The notes under the pieces: generated by a model
The model's input: the letters and a program-made list of their open reading frames with translations, nothing else
The model's database searches: none
What the model was told of the DNA's origin: nothing
Position numbers and translations under genes: made by a program
Source of the DNA: Amycolatopsis alba DSM 44262
GTDB taxonomy: Bacteria > Actinomycetota > Actinomycetes > Mycobacteriales > Pseudonocardiaceae
Length of the DNA stretch: 64,000 nt
Reading direction: 5' to 3'
NCBI RefSeq assembly: GCF_000384215.1
Contig: NZ_KB913032.1
Coordinates: 1,017,021-1,081,020, forward strand
In this document: piece by piece, positions 27,944 through 36,710 of the stretch
Layout: the number at the start of each line of letters is the position of its first letter
Position numbering within the stretch: the first letter of the stretch is position 1

Positions 27944-28627
27944 TCAACCGCAACGGTCGAGCATGCTCGTCAGCGCGGTCCGTTCCGGCACAGTGATCGA
28001 CAGCCCGTACCCGGCTTTGACGACGATCCAGTCGGTCGCGTACGTACACCAGAAAGACACCAGCGGCGGCTTCCACTCATCCGGCGCTTTGTCGCCCTTT
28101 TCCTGGTTGACGTTGTCGGTCACCACCAGCAGCTGCGGCCGGGTCAGGTCGTTGGCGAACTGCTCCCGCCTGGCCTGGTCCCACGACTTCGCGCCGCTGA
28201 CCCACGCATGGGCCAGCGGCACCACGTGGTCCACATCGACATCGGAGGCCTTCCGCCACGTCTCGCCGTCGTAAGGGCTGCGCCAAGACCCCGAGACCGC
28301 GTTGCACTCCGCGTCGACCTCCACGTTCCCACCGGCGCGCTTCAGCAATTCCTCGCGCACGTTGCAACTGCCGGACACCGTCTTCCAGTGCGGGAACTTG
28401 TCGCGGTCATACCCGTCCAGTACCCCGCGGACCGCGACCCGCAACGTCCCCAGCAACTTCCGCGCCTCCCCCACCGGAACCGCGGGCGCCGCGCCGGCGA
28501 CTGAGTTGCCGTCCGGAGCGGCCGGTGCGGCCCGAGGCACCTCACACGCGACCACCGAAGCGGACAGCACCACAGCGATCCCTCCCCGCACGAACTTCGC
28601 CCAGACCGTCCGCCCCGCGCCGACCAC
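27944..28627 (-). CDS. Secreted HNH endonuclease family lipoprotein (DUF1524/GmrSD C-terminal-like)
   Basis: GTG 28627 is preceded by GGAAGGA. The N-terminus has a signal segment and lipobox-like SASVVAC, so the protein is probably lipid-anchored outside the cell. The catalytic block SDVDVDHVVPLAHAWVSGAKSWD is the HNH/DUF1524 core; LTRPQLLVVTDNVNQEKGDKAPDEW supplies the following Asn-containing motif, and a late Trp-Cys pair follows. Secreted HNH nucleases of this type degrade extracellular DNA. Convergent with SRPBCC copy 1. Confidence 0.88.
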   Translation of the reverse strand: MVGAGRTVWAKFVRGGIAVVLSASVVACEVPRAAPAAPDGNSVAGAAPAVPVGEARKLLGTLRVAVRGVLDGYDRDKFPHWKTVSGSCNVREELLKRAGGNVEVDAECNAVSGSWRSPYDGETWRKASDVDVDHVVPLAHAWVSGAKSWDQARREQFANDLTRPQLLVVTDNVNQEKGDKAPDEWKPPLVSFWCTYATDWIVVKAGYGLSITVPERTALTSMLDRCG

Positions 28628-28985
28628 ACTGCTTCCTTCCCGTTGGCGAGCCCCGTCAAGCACTCACAGGGAGCAGTAAACGGGACCGGCGACTCCGGCG
28701 TAACTGGCGAACAGCGCAACTTTCCTTCGTACGACTACTTTCAGGCCGGTTCCGTGTTCGCACCGGAGTCGCCGGAGCGGGCCAGGCCACCATGAACGTT
28801 CAGACCGGCATCTTCGGAGCAGCAGCCACCACTGGGGTTCTATCCCGCATCGACGCCGAGCGGATCGGCGAAGCCGCAGTGGGCCGACAACGCCGGAAAG
28901 CGTGACCGCCAAAAGTATGTTTGATCCGATCGGTCTCGGGGCATCTCGGATCCGTTGCGGGACAATACGAATGGAGCTCTGACCA
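28628..28985. other. Intergenic region with one doubtful micro-ORF
   Basis: Holds the promoters of the HNH gene and the small membrane gene. A 37-codon frame from ATG 28792 has a poor ribosome site and no recognisable feature. Confidence 0.35.
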
Positions 28986-29234
28986 GTGACCTCTTTCCGG
29001 GTGAGACCGTCCAAGCCCATGGCGATCTTCGGTGCGGTGTTCGGAGCAGCCATCCTCTTGTTCGTCCTCTTCAGCGGGATCGGACGCAACACCGGCTTTC
29101 TCTGGCTCTGGCTGGCCGCCGGCATCGGCATCATTGGCTTCAACCTATGGGCCGCCTTCGGCAAACGGGGCGCGACCGAGGTCGTCGAAACTCACGAAAA
29201 CACCGACTCCGTGACCGAGAGGCGCAACGCCTGA
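28986..29234 (+). CDS. Small two-helix membrane protein
   Basis: 82 residues from GTG 28986 with GGAG upstream. Two adjacent membrane helices (AIFGAVFGAAILLFVLF and FLWLWLAAGIGIIGFNLWAAF) are followed by an acidic tail. No named family. Stand-alone; the next gene is convergent. Confidence 0.7.
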   Translation: MTSFRVRPSKPMAIFGAVFGAAILLFVLFSGIGRNTGFLWLWLAAGIGIIGFNLWAAFGKRGATEVVETHENTDSVTERRNA

Positions 29235-29307
29235 GCGGCCACCGACGCGGACTTACCACTGGCGACAAGGCACGCAGACTGGGACGGCCGGCGGAGCTGC
29301 GGTCTTC

Positions 29308-30492
29308 TCAGGTTCGCGTGGTGTCGCGGTGTGAGCCTAAAGCTGTCAGCAGTGCGGTCACCGTCAGCGCGACGCCGAGCCAGACCGCGCCGACGGTGCC
29401 GAATCCGCCCGCGAACACTCCGCCGAGCAAGGCGCCGAGAGCGATCGCGATGTTGTAGCCCATGGTGTTGAGCGACATGGCGGCCTCGAAGGTGTCCGGG
29501 GCCGCGGCGAGCATCATGTTGACCTGGCAGAGGTTGGCGGCGCCGAAGGACACCCCCCACACCACCACGGCGATCGCCAGGCCCGCCGGGCTGTCGCCGA
29601 AGAGCAGGAGCAGCGACAGCGAGGCGACCAGCCCCGCGCAGGCGGCGACAAACGTCGTGCGCGTGTTCCTGGCCACCGTGTGCCCGGCGACGAAGTTGCC
29701 GACCGCGCCACCGATCCCGAAGACGATCAGCAGCCCGGTCACCCAGGCCGCCGACGCCCCGGTGCGCTGCTCGATGAAGGGGCGGATGAACGTGTACGCG
29801 CCGAAGTGCCCGAGCACGTACAGCGCGACGGTGCTCATCACGGCCCGCAGCCGCCTGTTCCTCATCGGCAGTGCGAACACCTCCCGCACCGGGATGGCGC
29901 TCTGCGACGGCAGCGAGGGCAGCGTGAGCACGACGGCGAGGAGCACCGCGAGGCTCAGGCCGCTCCAGATGAGGAACGTGGTGCGCCAGTCGGTGAGGCT
30001 CTCGAGGAACGTGCCCAGTGGCATGCCCACGACGGTGGCGATCGACATCCCGGACAGTACGACCGCGGCGGCCTTGCCCACCTTCTCGCCGGGGACGAGG
30101 CGCATCGCCATGGCGACGCCGATCGCCCAGAACACACCGTGTGCGAAACCGGTGACGAGCCGGGCGGCCAGGACGATCGGGAAGTTAGGCGATACGGCCG
30201 TGACGAGGTTGCCGGCCGCCATGATCGCCAGCAGGGTGGCGAGGAGAACGCGGCGGTTCACCGTGCGGCTCCACGCGACCAGGAACGGCACCCCGACGCC
30301 CGCGGAGATGCCGTACAGCGTCACCATCATGCCCGCGACGCCGACGGAGATGGACAGGCCCGCGCTGACCGGGGTGAGCAGTCCGACGGGCATCAACTCG
30401 GTGGTGACGAAGACGAACAGGCTCGCGGTGATGGCCGCGACGCCCAGCCACGCCCGCAGCTGTGAGCGTGGTCCAGTACCGACAGTGGTCAT
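29308..30492 (-). CDS. MFS drug/sugar efflux transporter (DHA1 type)
   Basis: 394 residues with twelve predicted membrane helices. The N-terminus LFVFVTTELMPVGLLTPVSAGLSISVG and the loop AWSRTVNRRVLLATLL are typical of the DHA1/AraJ-like efflux group; motif FAHGVFWAIGVAMAMRLV is also family-typical. ATG 30492 follows GAGGGA. Divergent from a LysR-type regulator, the classical efflux-regulator arrangement, so the LysR protein probably controls it. Confidence 0.92.
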   Translation of the reverse strand: MTTVGTGPRSQLRAWLGVAAITASLFVFVTTELMPVGLLTPVSAGLSISVGVAGMMVTLYGISAGVGVPFLVAWSRTVNRRVLLATLLAIMAAGNLVTAVSPNFPIVLAARLVTGFAHGVFWAIGVAMAMRLVPGEKVGKAAAVVLSGMSIATVVGMPLGTFLESLTDWRTTFLIWSGLSLAVLLAVVLTLPSLPSQSAIPVREVFALPMRNRRLRAVMSTVALYVLGHFGAYTFIRPFIEQRTGASAAWVTGLLIVFGIGGAVGNFVAGHTVARNTRTTFVAACAGLVASLSLLLLFGDSPAGLAIAVVVWGVSFGAANLCQVNMMLAAAPDTFEAAMSLNTMGYNIAIALGALLGGVFAGGFGTVGAVWLGVALTVTALLTALGSHRDTTRT

Positions 30493-30746
30493 ATGTGTCC
30501 CTCTGAATGTTCCCGCACGAGCGGGAAAGGAATGTGCGGTCAGGAGAAACCGCGATCGCGATTCCGGCCGCCGGCAAGACTGCGAACGTGGAACGAGGGG
30601 ATGCCCGCCCCGCCATCCGGCCGAGCAGCGATCCGTTCCCCTCCGGAGTCCCGTTCCGGCCTTGCCACGACTCGAGTCTCACGGCACATCGTCGATGAGT
30701 CCAACGCAATGCCGGAACCACAGCGATGCCGAGACATCATTGATCT

Positions 30747-31625
30747 ATGGAACTCCAGCAGATGCGTTACGTCCTGGCCGTCGCCGAGACGAACAGCTTC
30801 ACCCGTGCCGCGCACCAGTGCCTGGTCGTCCAGTCAGCACTGAGCCGCCAGATCGCCGCCCTGGAACGGGAACTGGGCGCGCGGCTGTTCGACCGCACCA
30901 GCCGTCACGTACGCATCACCCCCGCCGGGCAGGCATTCGTGGCCGCCGCCCGCGAGAGCCTCAACGCCGCCGAGCGAGCGGCCGCCGACGTCGCGGCGGC
31001 GACCGGCGAGGTACGCGGCAAACTCGCCCTCGGCCTCATCCCCACCGTGGCCGCCGTCGACATCCCGGACGCGCTGAGCCGGTTCCGTGCCGTATATCCC
31101 CAGGTCCGGCTGGATATCCGGGTCAGCGGCAGTGACGACCTCGCCGAGCAGGTCAGGCAAGGCAAGATCGAGGTCGCCTTCCTCGGACTCCCCACCAGCG
31201 CGCGGCCGGCAGGTGTCAACGGCCGTGAACTCGCCCAGGACCGGCTGGTCGCCGTCGTCGCCCCCGATCACCCACTGGCGGGCGAACCGTCCGTCGATCT
31301 CGCCCGTCTCTCCACCGAGACCTTCATCGATCTGCCGCCGCACTCGGCCGCACGGGCGCAGTCGGACGAGGCGTTCGCCGCCGCGGGTCTCAACCGTCAG
31401 GTCGCGTTCGAAGTCACCACCGCGGACTTCATGATGGCCCGGCTCGTGCGGAAGGGGCTGGCGATCGCGCTCCTGCCCTCGGCCTACGTCCCCCACCTGA
31501 CCGGTCTCGCCACCGTCGAGATCACCGACGCACCCGTGCGTGTGGAGTACCTCGTCTGGAGCGGCGTCGGACGCACCCCGGCCGCGAACGCCTTCCTCGA
31601 CCTGCTCGGCCTACCGGACCGCTGA
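30747..31625 (+). CDS. LysR-family transcriptional regulator
   Basis: 292 residues. N-terminal winged HTH MRYVLAVAETNSFTRAAHQCLVVQSALSRQIAALERELG; the substrate-binding domain follows (GKLALGLIPTVAAVDIPDALSRF ... VVAPDHPLAG). No ribosome site is obvious before ATG 30747, so the mRNA may be leaderless. Divergently placed 254 bp from the MFS gene, its likely target. Confidence 0.93.
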   Translation: MELQQMRYVLAVAETNSFTRAAHQCLVVQSALSRQIAALERELGARLFDRTSRHVRITPAGQAFVAAARESLNAAERAAADVAAATGEVRGKLALGLIPTVAAVDIPDALSRFRAVYPQVRLDIRVSGSDDLAEQVRQGKIEVAFLGLPTSARPAGVNGRELAQDRLVAVVAPDHPLAGEPSVDLARLSTETFIDLPPHSAARAQSDEAFAAAGLNRQVAFEVTTADFMMARLVRKGLAIALLPSAYVPHLTGLATVEITDAPVRVEYLVWSGVGRTPAANAFLDLLGLPDR

Positions 31626-31656
31626 CCGGCCGCCGCGTATCCCCGGCGTTCGCGGG

Positions 31657-32460
31657 TCAGTTCCCGCCGAGAAGGTCAGTGTGGTTCTCGGCGAGGGTTT
31701 CGGCGAGGCGGACGAGTTTGACGTTGAGGTCCTGGGAAGTACGACGCAGCAGATCGAACGCCTCTCCGGCCGGTATGCCGCGGCGGGCCATCAGGATGCC
31801 CTTGGCCTGCCCGATCACGTCACGGGAATCCACCGCTCGTTTCAGCTGCTCGGCCTCCAGCTGGGCACGGGTCACGGACTCGACGTTGGCCAAGGCCAGG
31901 GACGCGTGGGTGGCCAGCAGCAGCGCGGCGGTCTGATCGGTGGTGTCCAGACCGTGCGGACGGCGGGAGTAGATGTTGATCGCCCCGGAGAGCCGTGGTG
32001 GCCGTGCGTCCGGCACGAGGGCGGTCGACAGCAGCGCTCCCGCGCCACGTTCGGCCGCGGCCGGACCGAACCGGGGCCACGTCGTGGAGGTGGCGAGGTC
32101 GTCGCTGACTGCGGACGCCGGCCCGTCCTCGCGGGCTGCATCGACGCAGGGTCCTTCGCCGTACTCGTATTGCAGCTGGTCGAACTCGTCCGCGGACTTG
32201 TCGGTCCGCACCGGGGTGTGGAAGCGGCCGTCGGGTGAGCGGAGGGTGATCGAGACGATGTCGGCGCCGGGCACGAGGTGCACCGCCGCGTGCACAATCT
32301 GGTCGAGCACCTCCGCCGTGGTGGAAGCATCCAGCAGGGAATAGGTCAGTGTGGCGAACTGCTGGGCCAGCGGCCCGAGTGGCGCCCCGTGATCACGCGA
32401 TACCAGATCCGCGACGAAACGGGCCTTGTCCCGTTCCCAAGCCTCTGTTTCCGACGACAT
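31657..32460 (-). CDS. GAF-ANTAR transcription antiterminator
   Basis: 267 residues from ATG 32460 (longer upstream starts add unrelated sequence). The GAF domain spans ~25-175 (YEYGEGPCVDAAREDGP is the family's conserved block). The C-terminal ANTAR domain has QLKRAVDSRDVIGQAKGILMARRGIPAGEAFDLLRRTSQDLNVKL. ANTAR proteins bind paired RNA hairpins to prevent termination. A GGGTAC lies 9 nt before the start, but its -35 match is poor. Confidence 0.93.
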   Translation of the reverse strand: MSSETEAWERDKARFVADLVSRDHGAPLGPLAQQFATLTYSLLDASTTAEVLDQIVHAAVHLVPGADIVSITLRSPDGRFHTPVRTDKSADEFDQLQYEYGEGPCVDAAREDGPASAVSDDLATSTTWPRFGPAAAERGAGALLSTALVPDARPPRLSGAINIYSRRPHGLDTTDQTAALLLATHASLALANVESVTRAQLEAEQLKRAVDSRDVIGQAKGILMARRGIPAGEAFDLLRRTSQDLNVKLVRLAETLAENHTDLLGGN

Positions 32461-32894
32461 ACGGGCACCGTACCCGCCCTGCGTGACACGGACGATGAGG
32501 TGATCCCGGATGTCAGGTGGCAGCCGGGCACGCCGGGCGTCGTCACACCACCACGTCGAGATCTGCCACCTTGGGCATCGTCTCGGCGACATCGGCACAG
32601 GGTTCGAAGTTACGCAATCACAGTCACCTGTCGAGTGAATTCCCGGCCGCGACGACAAGAATCCAGCCACCGGCGAGCCAAGGAAGAATTACCCCATGGA
32701 GGGGCACAGCATGCCCGCTGGCAGGTGCTCGGTTCGCCTCATTCTCAGTGGCCCGCCCAAGGCCACACTCCGACCGGCTCCACACAGTCCGAACGACCTC
32801 ACGATGTAGCGTTCCCCGCCGAAGGGGTGAACGATGGTCGACGCCACGAACCGGCCACCGCATCCGAACACCGGCGACACGGGTGCGAGGTTCA
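32461..32894. other. Gene-poor gap
   Basis: Only a 38-codon plus-strand frame from ATG 32696 (AGGAAG upstream) is arguable. It has no recognisable feature and is not called. Confidence 0.35.
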
Positions 32895-33110
32895 TCAATC
32901 CCTCGATGCGCGGCGGGTGTTCACGGAGGCGGCCAGCACGAGCCACAGCACGCCCGCGAGGGTAAGCGCGATGCCCACCGTGGTCCACCACGACCACCAA
33001 GTGAAGAAGGCGGTCACCGGCCCGACGGCCAGCAGGACTCCCCCGCCGGTAGCCGCGGCCTCAGGCAGTCCACGGTGCGTACCGGAGGTCTGTTCTTCCG
33101 CGAGGTCCAT
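32895..33110 (-). CDS. Small membrane protein coupled to an ANTAR-like protein
   Basis: 71 residues with two helices (GGVLLAVGPVTAFFTWWSWW and VGIALTLAGVLWLVLAASV). Its ATG overlaps the upstream gene's stop codon as TGATG, so the two form a coupled pair. Family not recognised. A SigB-type promoter precedes the pair. Confidence 0.72.
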   Translation of the reverse strand: MDLAEEQTSGTHRGLPEAAATGGGVLLAVGPVTAFFTWWSWWTTVGIALTLAGVLWLVLAASVNTRRASRD

Positions 33111-33298
33111 CAGTTCACCCGTCCATTCACCGAGGCCACGACGAGCGTGGCACAGCGGGTGACCGGCAGCCCACGCTCCCGTGCCATCGACTGCAGGGTG
33201 GTCCGCGCGGCCTGGCTAGGAATTCCCTGCGCGACAAGGACCTTCAAGGCCGAAGCGATGACATCGGAGGGAGACGGGGAATCGACTCTCGGGGTCAT
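33110..33298 (-). CDS. Minimal ANTAR-like helical protein
   Basis: 62 residues from ATG 33298 with AAGGAGAG upstream. The body SDVIASALKVLVAQGIPSQAARTTLQSMARERGLPVTRCATLVVASV follows the three-helix ANTAR spacing (A..xLVAxxGxxxxxA...L...A...) without a sensor domain. It could be an RNA-binding antiterminator stub. Assignment is by pattern and is weaker than for the GAF-ANTAR genes. Confidence 0.65.
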   Translation of the reverse strand: MTPRVDSPSPSDVIASALKVLVAQGIPSQAARTTLQSMARERGLPVTRCATLVVASVNGRVN

Positions 33299-33343
33299 CA
33301 AGGTCTCTCCTTTTCCGGTGACAAGCGAGCGAAACGCGTTCTG

Positions 33344-33369
33344 ATACCCCCTCCGCACCTCCGCTACAC
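33344..33369 (-). promoter_or_regulatory. SigB-type promoter GTGT-N16-GGGTAT
   Basis: Minus strand: -35 at 33369-33366, -10 at 33349-33344, 45 nt upstream of the ANTAR-like/membrane pair. Confidence 0.6.
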
Positions 33370-33381
33370 GTGGTTTCGTGC

Positions 33382-33990
33382 TCAGGTTTCGCGTCGCCGC
33401 CGGCTCTCCATCGCCTCCTGTCTCACCTGCCCCGCGTGATCGCCGACTTCGCCGAGCCGCTCGGCGAAGTCGGCGTGCTTCCCGGTCAAGTGCGTGCGAA
33501 AGTCGGCCAGGGGAGCCAGAAGCGTGGTCGCGTCGTTCTCGCCGAGCGCCGTGCTGAGCTTGTCGGCACTTTCCCTGCCCTCGGCGGTCAAGCCGTTCAA
33601 TCCCCCGGCCTGACCGGCGAGCTGACGCAGGATCGCCGAGTTCCGCCGCGCCCACTCAGCGACCGCCCGATCGCCGGCGCGACGGTCGCGTTCGGCGCCG
33701 ACGCGCGCCTCTCCCGTGTCCTCACCGGTCGCCGAGGGCCGCAACCGCAGGAACCTCCGTTCCGCCGCCTGGCGGCTCGCCACTCCCAGAGCAGGGGCGA
33801 GGGCGGTCCAGCTGGCGCCTCCGGAACGGGCGGCCGCGATCAGCTCCGGCTCCCAGGCGGACATTTCCTCTCGAGCCGCGCGCAACGTCGCCAGCGCGAC
33901 CAGGAGCACCTCCGGGTCCGCGGCGCCGGACCGGGCGGCCACCACGACGTCGTGCACCGCGCGCACCCGATGCGCGAGATCGGTCTCCAT
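33382..33990 (-). CDS. rheA: RheA/HSP18 transcriptional regulator homologue
   Basis: ATG 33990 is favoured because GAGAGG lies 9 nt upstream; an ATG at 33999 abuts that site. 202 residues, almost all helical and Ala/Arg-rich: DPEVLLVALATLRAAREEMSAWEPELIAAARSGGASWTALAPALGV is the conserved HTH-containing block, then ASRQAAERRFLRLRP. RheA in Streptomyces represses hsp18 and senses temperature. Here it is divergent from an Hsp20 gene, and a perfect RheA-type operator lies between them, strongly supporting the call. Confidence 0.85.
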   Translation of the reverse strand: METDLAHRVRAVHDVVVAARSGAADPEVLLVALATLRAAREEMSAWEPELIAAARSGGASWTALAPALGVASRQAAERRFLRLRPSATGEDTGEARVGAERDRRAGDRAVAEWARRNSAILRQLAGQAGGLNGLTAEGRESADKLSTALGENDATTLLAPLADFRTHLTGKHADFAERLGEVGDHAGQVRQEAMESRRRRET

Positions 33991-33993
33991 GTT

Positions 33994-34012
33994 TGTCATC
34001 CTCTCGACGACT
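33994..34012. promoter_or_regulatory. Imperfect second RheA-type operator
   Basis: TGTCATC-CTCTC-GACGACT: a perfect left half and a 5-of-7 right half with the correct 5-nt spacer, immediately before the regulator's start. Could mediate autorepression. Confidence 0.45.
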
Positions 34013-34019
34013 CGGTGGT

Positions 34020-34038
34020 TGTCATCGTTTCGATGACA
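34020..34038. promoter_or_regulatory. RheA operator TGTCATC-N5-GATGACA
   Basis: Perfect match to the inverted repeat reported for Streptomyces RheA. It sits between the divergent regulator and Hsp20 genes, 57 bp before the Hsp20 ATG. Confidence 0.85.
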
Positions 34039-34094
34039 TGCTAGAACAGTAGTGCGTGTTGACGCCAGACAGCGAACCCAGGAGGTGGAACCCG

Positions 34095-34535
34095 ATGTTG
34101 ATGCGCACCGACCCGTTCCGTGAGCTGGACCGCTTCACCCAGCAGGTGTTCGGCGCCACGAACTCCGGAACCTGGTCGAAACCGGCCACGATGCCGATGG
34201 ACGCCTACCGCGACGGCGACGAGTTCGTCGTCTGCTTCGACCTTCCCGGCGTCGCCCCCGACGCGATCGAGCTGGACATCGAACGCAACGTCCTGACGGT
34301 CAAGGCGGAACGGCGGCCGAACGTCGGCGGCGACGTGCAGATGCAGGTCTCCGAACGCCCGCTCGGCGTCTTCTCTCGCCAGCTCTTCCTCGGCGAAGCC
34401 CTCGACACCGACCGCATCGCGGCCGGTTACGAAGCAGGTGTGCTGACCCTGCGGATCCCGGTCGCCGAGAAAGCCAAGCCGCGGCGCATCACGATCAGCG
34501 GCTCCGAGTCCGACCGGAAGAAGATCCAGGCCTGA
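34095..34535 (+). CDS. Hsp20/alpha-crystallin small heat-shock protein (HSP18)
   Basis: 146 residues; ATG 34095 follows AGGAGG at 9 nt. N-terminal [18 protein letters not shown] is typical of actinobacterial HSP18. The alpha-crystallin domain runs from [21 protein letters not shown] to [18 protein letters not shown], with the conserved GVL.L and the C-terminal I-S-I-like tail. ATP-independent holdase; expected to be repressed by RheA at normal temperature. Confidence 0.95.
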   Translation: MLMRTDPFRELDRFTQQVFGATNSGTWSKPATMPMDAYRDGDEFVVCFDLPGVAPDAIELDIERNVLTVKAERRPNVGGDVQMQVSERPLGVFSRQLFLGEALDTDRIAAGYEAGVLTLRIPVAEKAKPRRITISGSESDRKKIQA

Positions 34536-34607
34536 CGTCCGTCCGTGGCGGGACCGGGACGACCATCGGTCCCGCCACGGACGGACCACGCGAAACGAGG
34601 ATCCTCA

Positions 34608-35051
34608 GTGACAGCCACTCTCGCCATGCCGAGCCGTCGTCCTCACCCCCCACTTGACGCCGTATGGGAGTACCTCGCGGAGGTCACCGGCACACTGGGC
34701 GTCGGGCTGGAGTCGTGCACCGTCGACCAGGACAGCCCCGTGTCCGCCTATGTCGCCCTCGACGGGGAATTCCGCGCGCACCCCGGCCGGGACACCGCGT
34801 TGCTGTGGAACGAGATCCATGGCTGGGCAGCCGCGATCGAAACCCATTCCGGCGAAGACCTCATCGTCGTCCGATACCTCGGCGGAAACACCATCGCGCC
34901 ACCCGCCGTCCAAGTGGCGCATTTCGTCAAAGCCTTGCGCGAGAACGCCGATCCCCCCGGCCGGCGCACACCACCCCTGCTGCGCCCGCCGGATCTCGCC
35001 GCCCTCCTCGAAGGACGACCATCAGCGAAAGCGCGCCGGCCGACCCGATGA
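34608..35051 (+). CDS. DUF6292 family protein
   Basis: 147 residues from GTG 34608 (GAGG upstream). The family pattern is visible: YLAEVTGTLGVGLESCTVDQDSPVSAYVALDGEF, then PGRDTALLWNEIHGWAAAIETHSGEDLIVVRYLGG. Cytoplasmic, function unknown, common in Amycolatopsis. A distant paralogue lies at 47274-47684. Confidence 0.85.
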   Translation: MTATLAMPSRRPHPPLDAVWEYLAEVTGTLGVGLESCTVDQDSPVSAYVALDGEFRAHPGRDTALLWNEIHGWAAAIETHSGEDLIVVRYLGGNTIAPPAVQVAHFVKALRENADPPGRRTPPLLRPPDLAALLEGRPSAKARRPTR

Positions 35052-35578
35052 GCAGCGTCGGCCTCCCGGCTTCCGAGTCGGCGTTGCCGAGCACTGCCGC
35101 ATTGTTCCGCCGGCCGCGTGTACCTGAAGCCCGCCGATCCCGGTGAGCAGTGCGAGCGTCGCGAAGTCCGCGGTAGTGCCCTGCCTGGGGTGGCGCGGGA
35201 CCAAGTCCAGCGGACGCGCATTGTTGCCAGGGAAAAGATGTTGAGTCACCTGGGCCGAAGCGGTCAGCCACTGATGGCGGCGAGCGCGAGAATCAGTCGT
35301 TCGCCCTCTTCGCCGCACGCGTGGCCGGTTCCCTGTGGTGCGTGCACACCCTGGGAACCGGCCACCGACGGCCAGGCGCGTGAGCCGGATGAAGGTCTCT
35401 CCACGATCTCGCGATCTCAACCCAGGCCAGAAAAACACTCGATCAGGCTGCCCGTGGGCCACTGTCGCATCGCTTGGCGCGCATGGCGTCGAGCACACGA
35501 CACGGCAGGAGAAGGGGACACAGGCTCAACGTCCGGCCGGGAGCCACCGGACAAATCACGGGACCGCTGTCTGACTCC
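35052..35578. other. Gene-poor gap with a large inverted repeat
   Basis: No recognisable gene. Contains the 13-bp-arm inverted repeat at 35321-35365. Confidence 0.4.
35321..35365. repeat. Perfect 13-bp inverted repeat, 19-nt spacer
   Basis: GTGGCCGGTTCCC (35321-35333) and its exact complement (35353-35365). The spacer contains the small palindrome GTGCGTGCAC. It could be a terminator or an operator; there is no T-run. Confidence 0.6.
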
Positions 35579-35857
35579 TCACCGCCCGGAGTGGTCGATC
35601 ACGTTCCCGTTCGAACAGTTGTTGGCGTGGTCTCCGACCCAGTCCCCCAATACCGGCACGACCGCGACCTCTTGCAGGCACACGGCCGCCGCGGTGAAGT
35701 TCCAGTTGTTGGCGGCGTTGACCCCGCCGCCGAAGACGTTGTCGACGGCTTCGAGCGCGTTCTCCACAGGCCCTTCGGCCATTGCAGGTCCCGCGGCGCA
35801 CACAGAGACACCGAGAGCCATGAACAGAGGCGTGACGAACTTCATGGTTCTACGCAT
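35579..35857 (-). CDS. Small secreted protein with a Cys pair
   Basis: 92 residues. ATG 35857 follows GAAAGGA. Signal peptide MRRTMKFVTPLFMALGVSVCAAGPAMA is followed by a ~65-aa mature part with VNAANNWNFTAAAVCLQEVAVVPVLGDWVGD and a second Cys in NNCSNGNV. The size, hydrophobic core and Cys pair recall chaplin-like surface proteins, but the chaplin consensus is not matched, so the role is open. Confidence 0.8.
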   Translation of the reverse strand: MRRTMKFVTPLFMALGVSVCAAGPAMAEGPVENALEAVDNVFGGGVNAANNWNFTAAAVCLQEVAVVPVLGDWVGDHANNCSNGNVIDHSGR

Positions 35858-36280
35858 GAATTCCTTTCGCGAACTGGTCGATTGTCCTCAAGGTATCGGC
35901 GAAGCGGGCATGAACTTGAGTACTCGATTCCCCTACCGCCTGATCGTGTCGCGCGCGCATCCTCGTTCGATTCGCCCGAACCATCCGCGCGGCTTGGCAC
36001 ATGGCCACAGGACCAACGCCCTGCGCTGTCGCCGCCGCGAAAAAAGCCACTCTCTTTTAGCGGACCCCCAGGCCTCGGTGAGCAGACCCGTCACCCGACC
36101 GGAGCCAGCCCCGGCACAGCATGGGGAAGATGCCGACCCAAAGCAACGTGCGCCTATCCGGCGCACGTCCATCCGGCTGACCGTCTCACCGCTTTCGCGT
36201 GAAAACCCGACTTCGAGGTTCGCGACCACACCCACCAGGGAAATATCAGCGAACAGGCGCTTCACGGGAGAGTGGTGAAT
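35858..36280. other. Gene-poor gap
   Basis: Divergent spacer upstream of the secreted-protein gene and the 59-aa gene. No recognisable gene or clear stress promoter. Confidence 0.4.
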
Positions 36281-36460
36281 ATGAATGACTTTCGGAACGA
36301 ATCCGAGCGTCACGAGGAGCGAGCCGTCGAGGCAGTCAACAAGAACCTCAACGCGGTCGCCCAGGTGCACGCGACCCTCGCGGTCTCCGAGGCCATCAAC
36401 CGAATCGCCGACGCAGCCGACGCCGATGGCAAACCGCCTCAGCCGAAAACAGGTGACTGA
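36281..36460 (+). CDS. Small helical hypothetical protein
   Basis: 59 residues from ATG 36281, with GGGAG 10 nt upstream (GTG 36272 or 36275 are alternatives). MNDFRNESERHEERAVEAVNKNLNAVAQVHATLAVSEAINRIADA is strongly helical and acidic. No family recognised. Confidence 0.55.
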   Translation: MNDFRNESERHEERAVEAVNKNLNAVAQVHATLAVSEAINRIADAADADGKPPQPKTGD

Positions 36461-36710
36461 CAAGCAGGAGTTCGCAGCCGCGTGCCCCTGACGACGCGGC
36501 TCGTCGACGACACGAAGGACGAATCCGGTCCGGCGGGAAACTACGCGCAGGGTTTCCCGCCCACCAGACAATGGCCGGGCGTCGTGGCCGAGTCCTTCGC
36601 CGACCGAGTCTTCGATTCGGAACGGCGATCCTGAAACAGGGCACAGCAAGGCGATCCCGACGACCTGCCTTTGATCGACTTTCACAGCCGCGAAGAAGGC
36701 CTGGGGCACC
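36461..36710. other. Region expected to hold the missing front of the nucleotidyltransferase
   Basis: I looked for the G-S and D-x-D motifs of the nucleotidyltransferase fold here on the plus strand and did not find them. Confidence 0.3.

Noticed and set aside
27767..28504. 245-codon plus-strand ORF
   Set aside because: Antisense to the HNH endonuclease gene, which has clear catalytic motifs and a lipobox.
28792..28905. 37-codon micro-ORF
   Set aside because: Weak ribosome site, no recognisable sequence feature and no promoter match.
30493..30746. SigB-type promoter for the MFS or LysR gene
   Set aside because: No GGGTA box with a GNNT partner is present in the divergent region.
29462..31135. 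557-codon plus-strand ORF across the MFS gene
   Set aside because: Antisense to the transporter, and it runs into the LysR gene in the wrong frame.
36272..36280. GTG starts for the 59-aa protein
   Set aside because: They lie 1-4 nt from the GGGAG site; ATG 36281 has better spacing.
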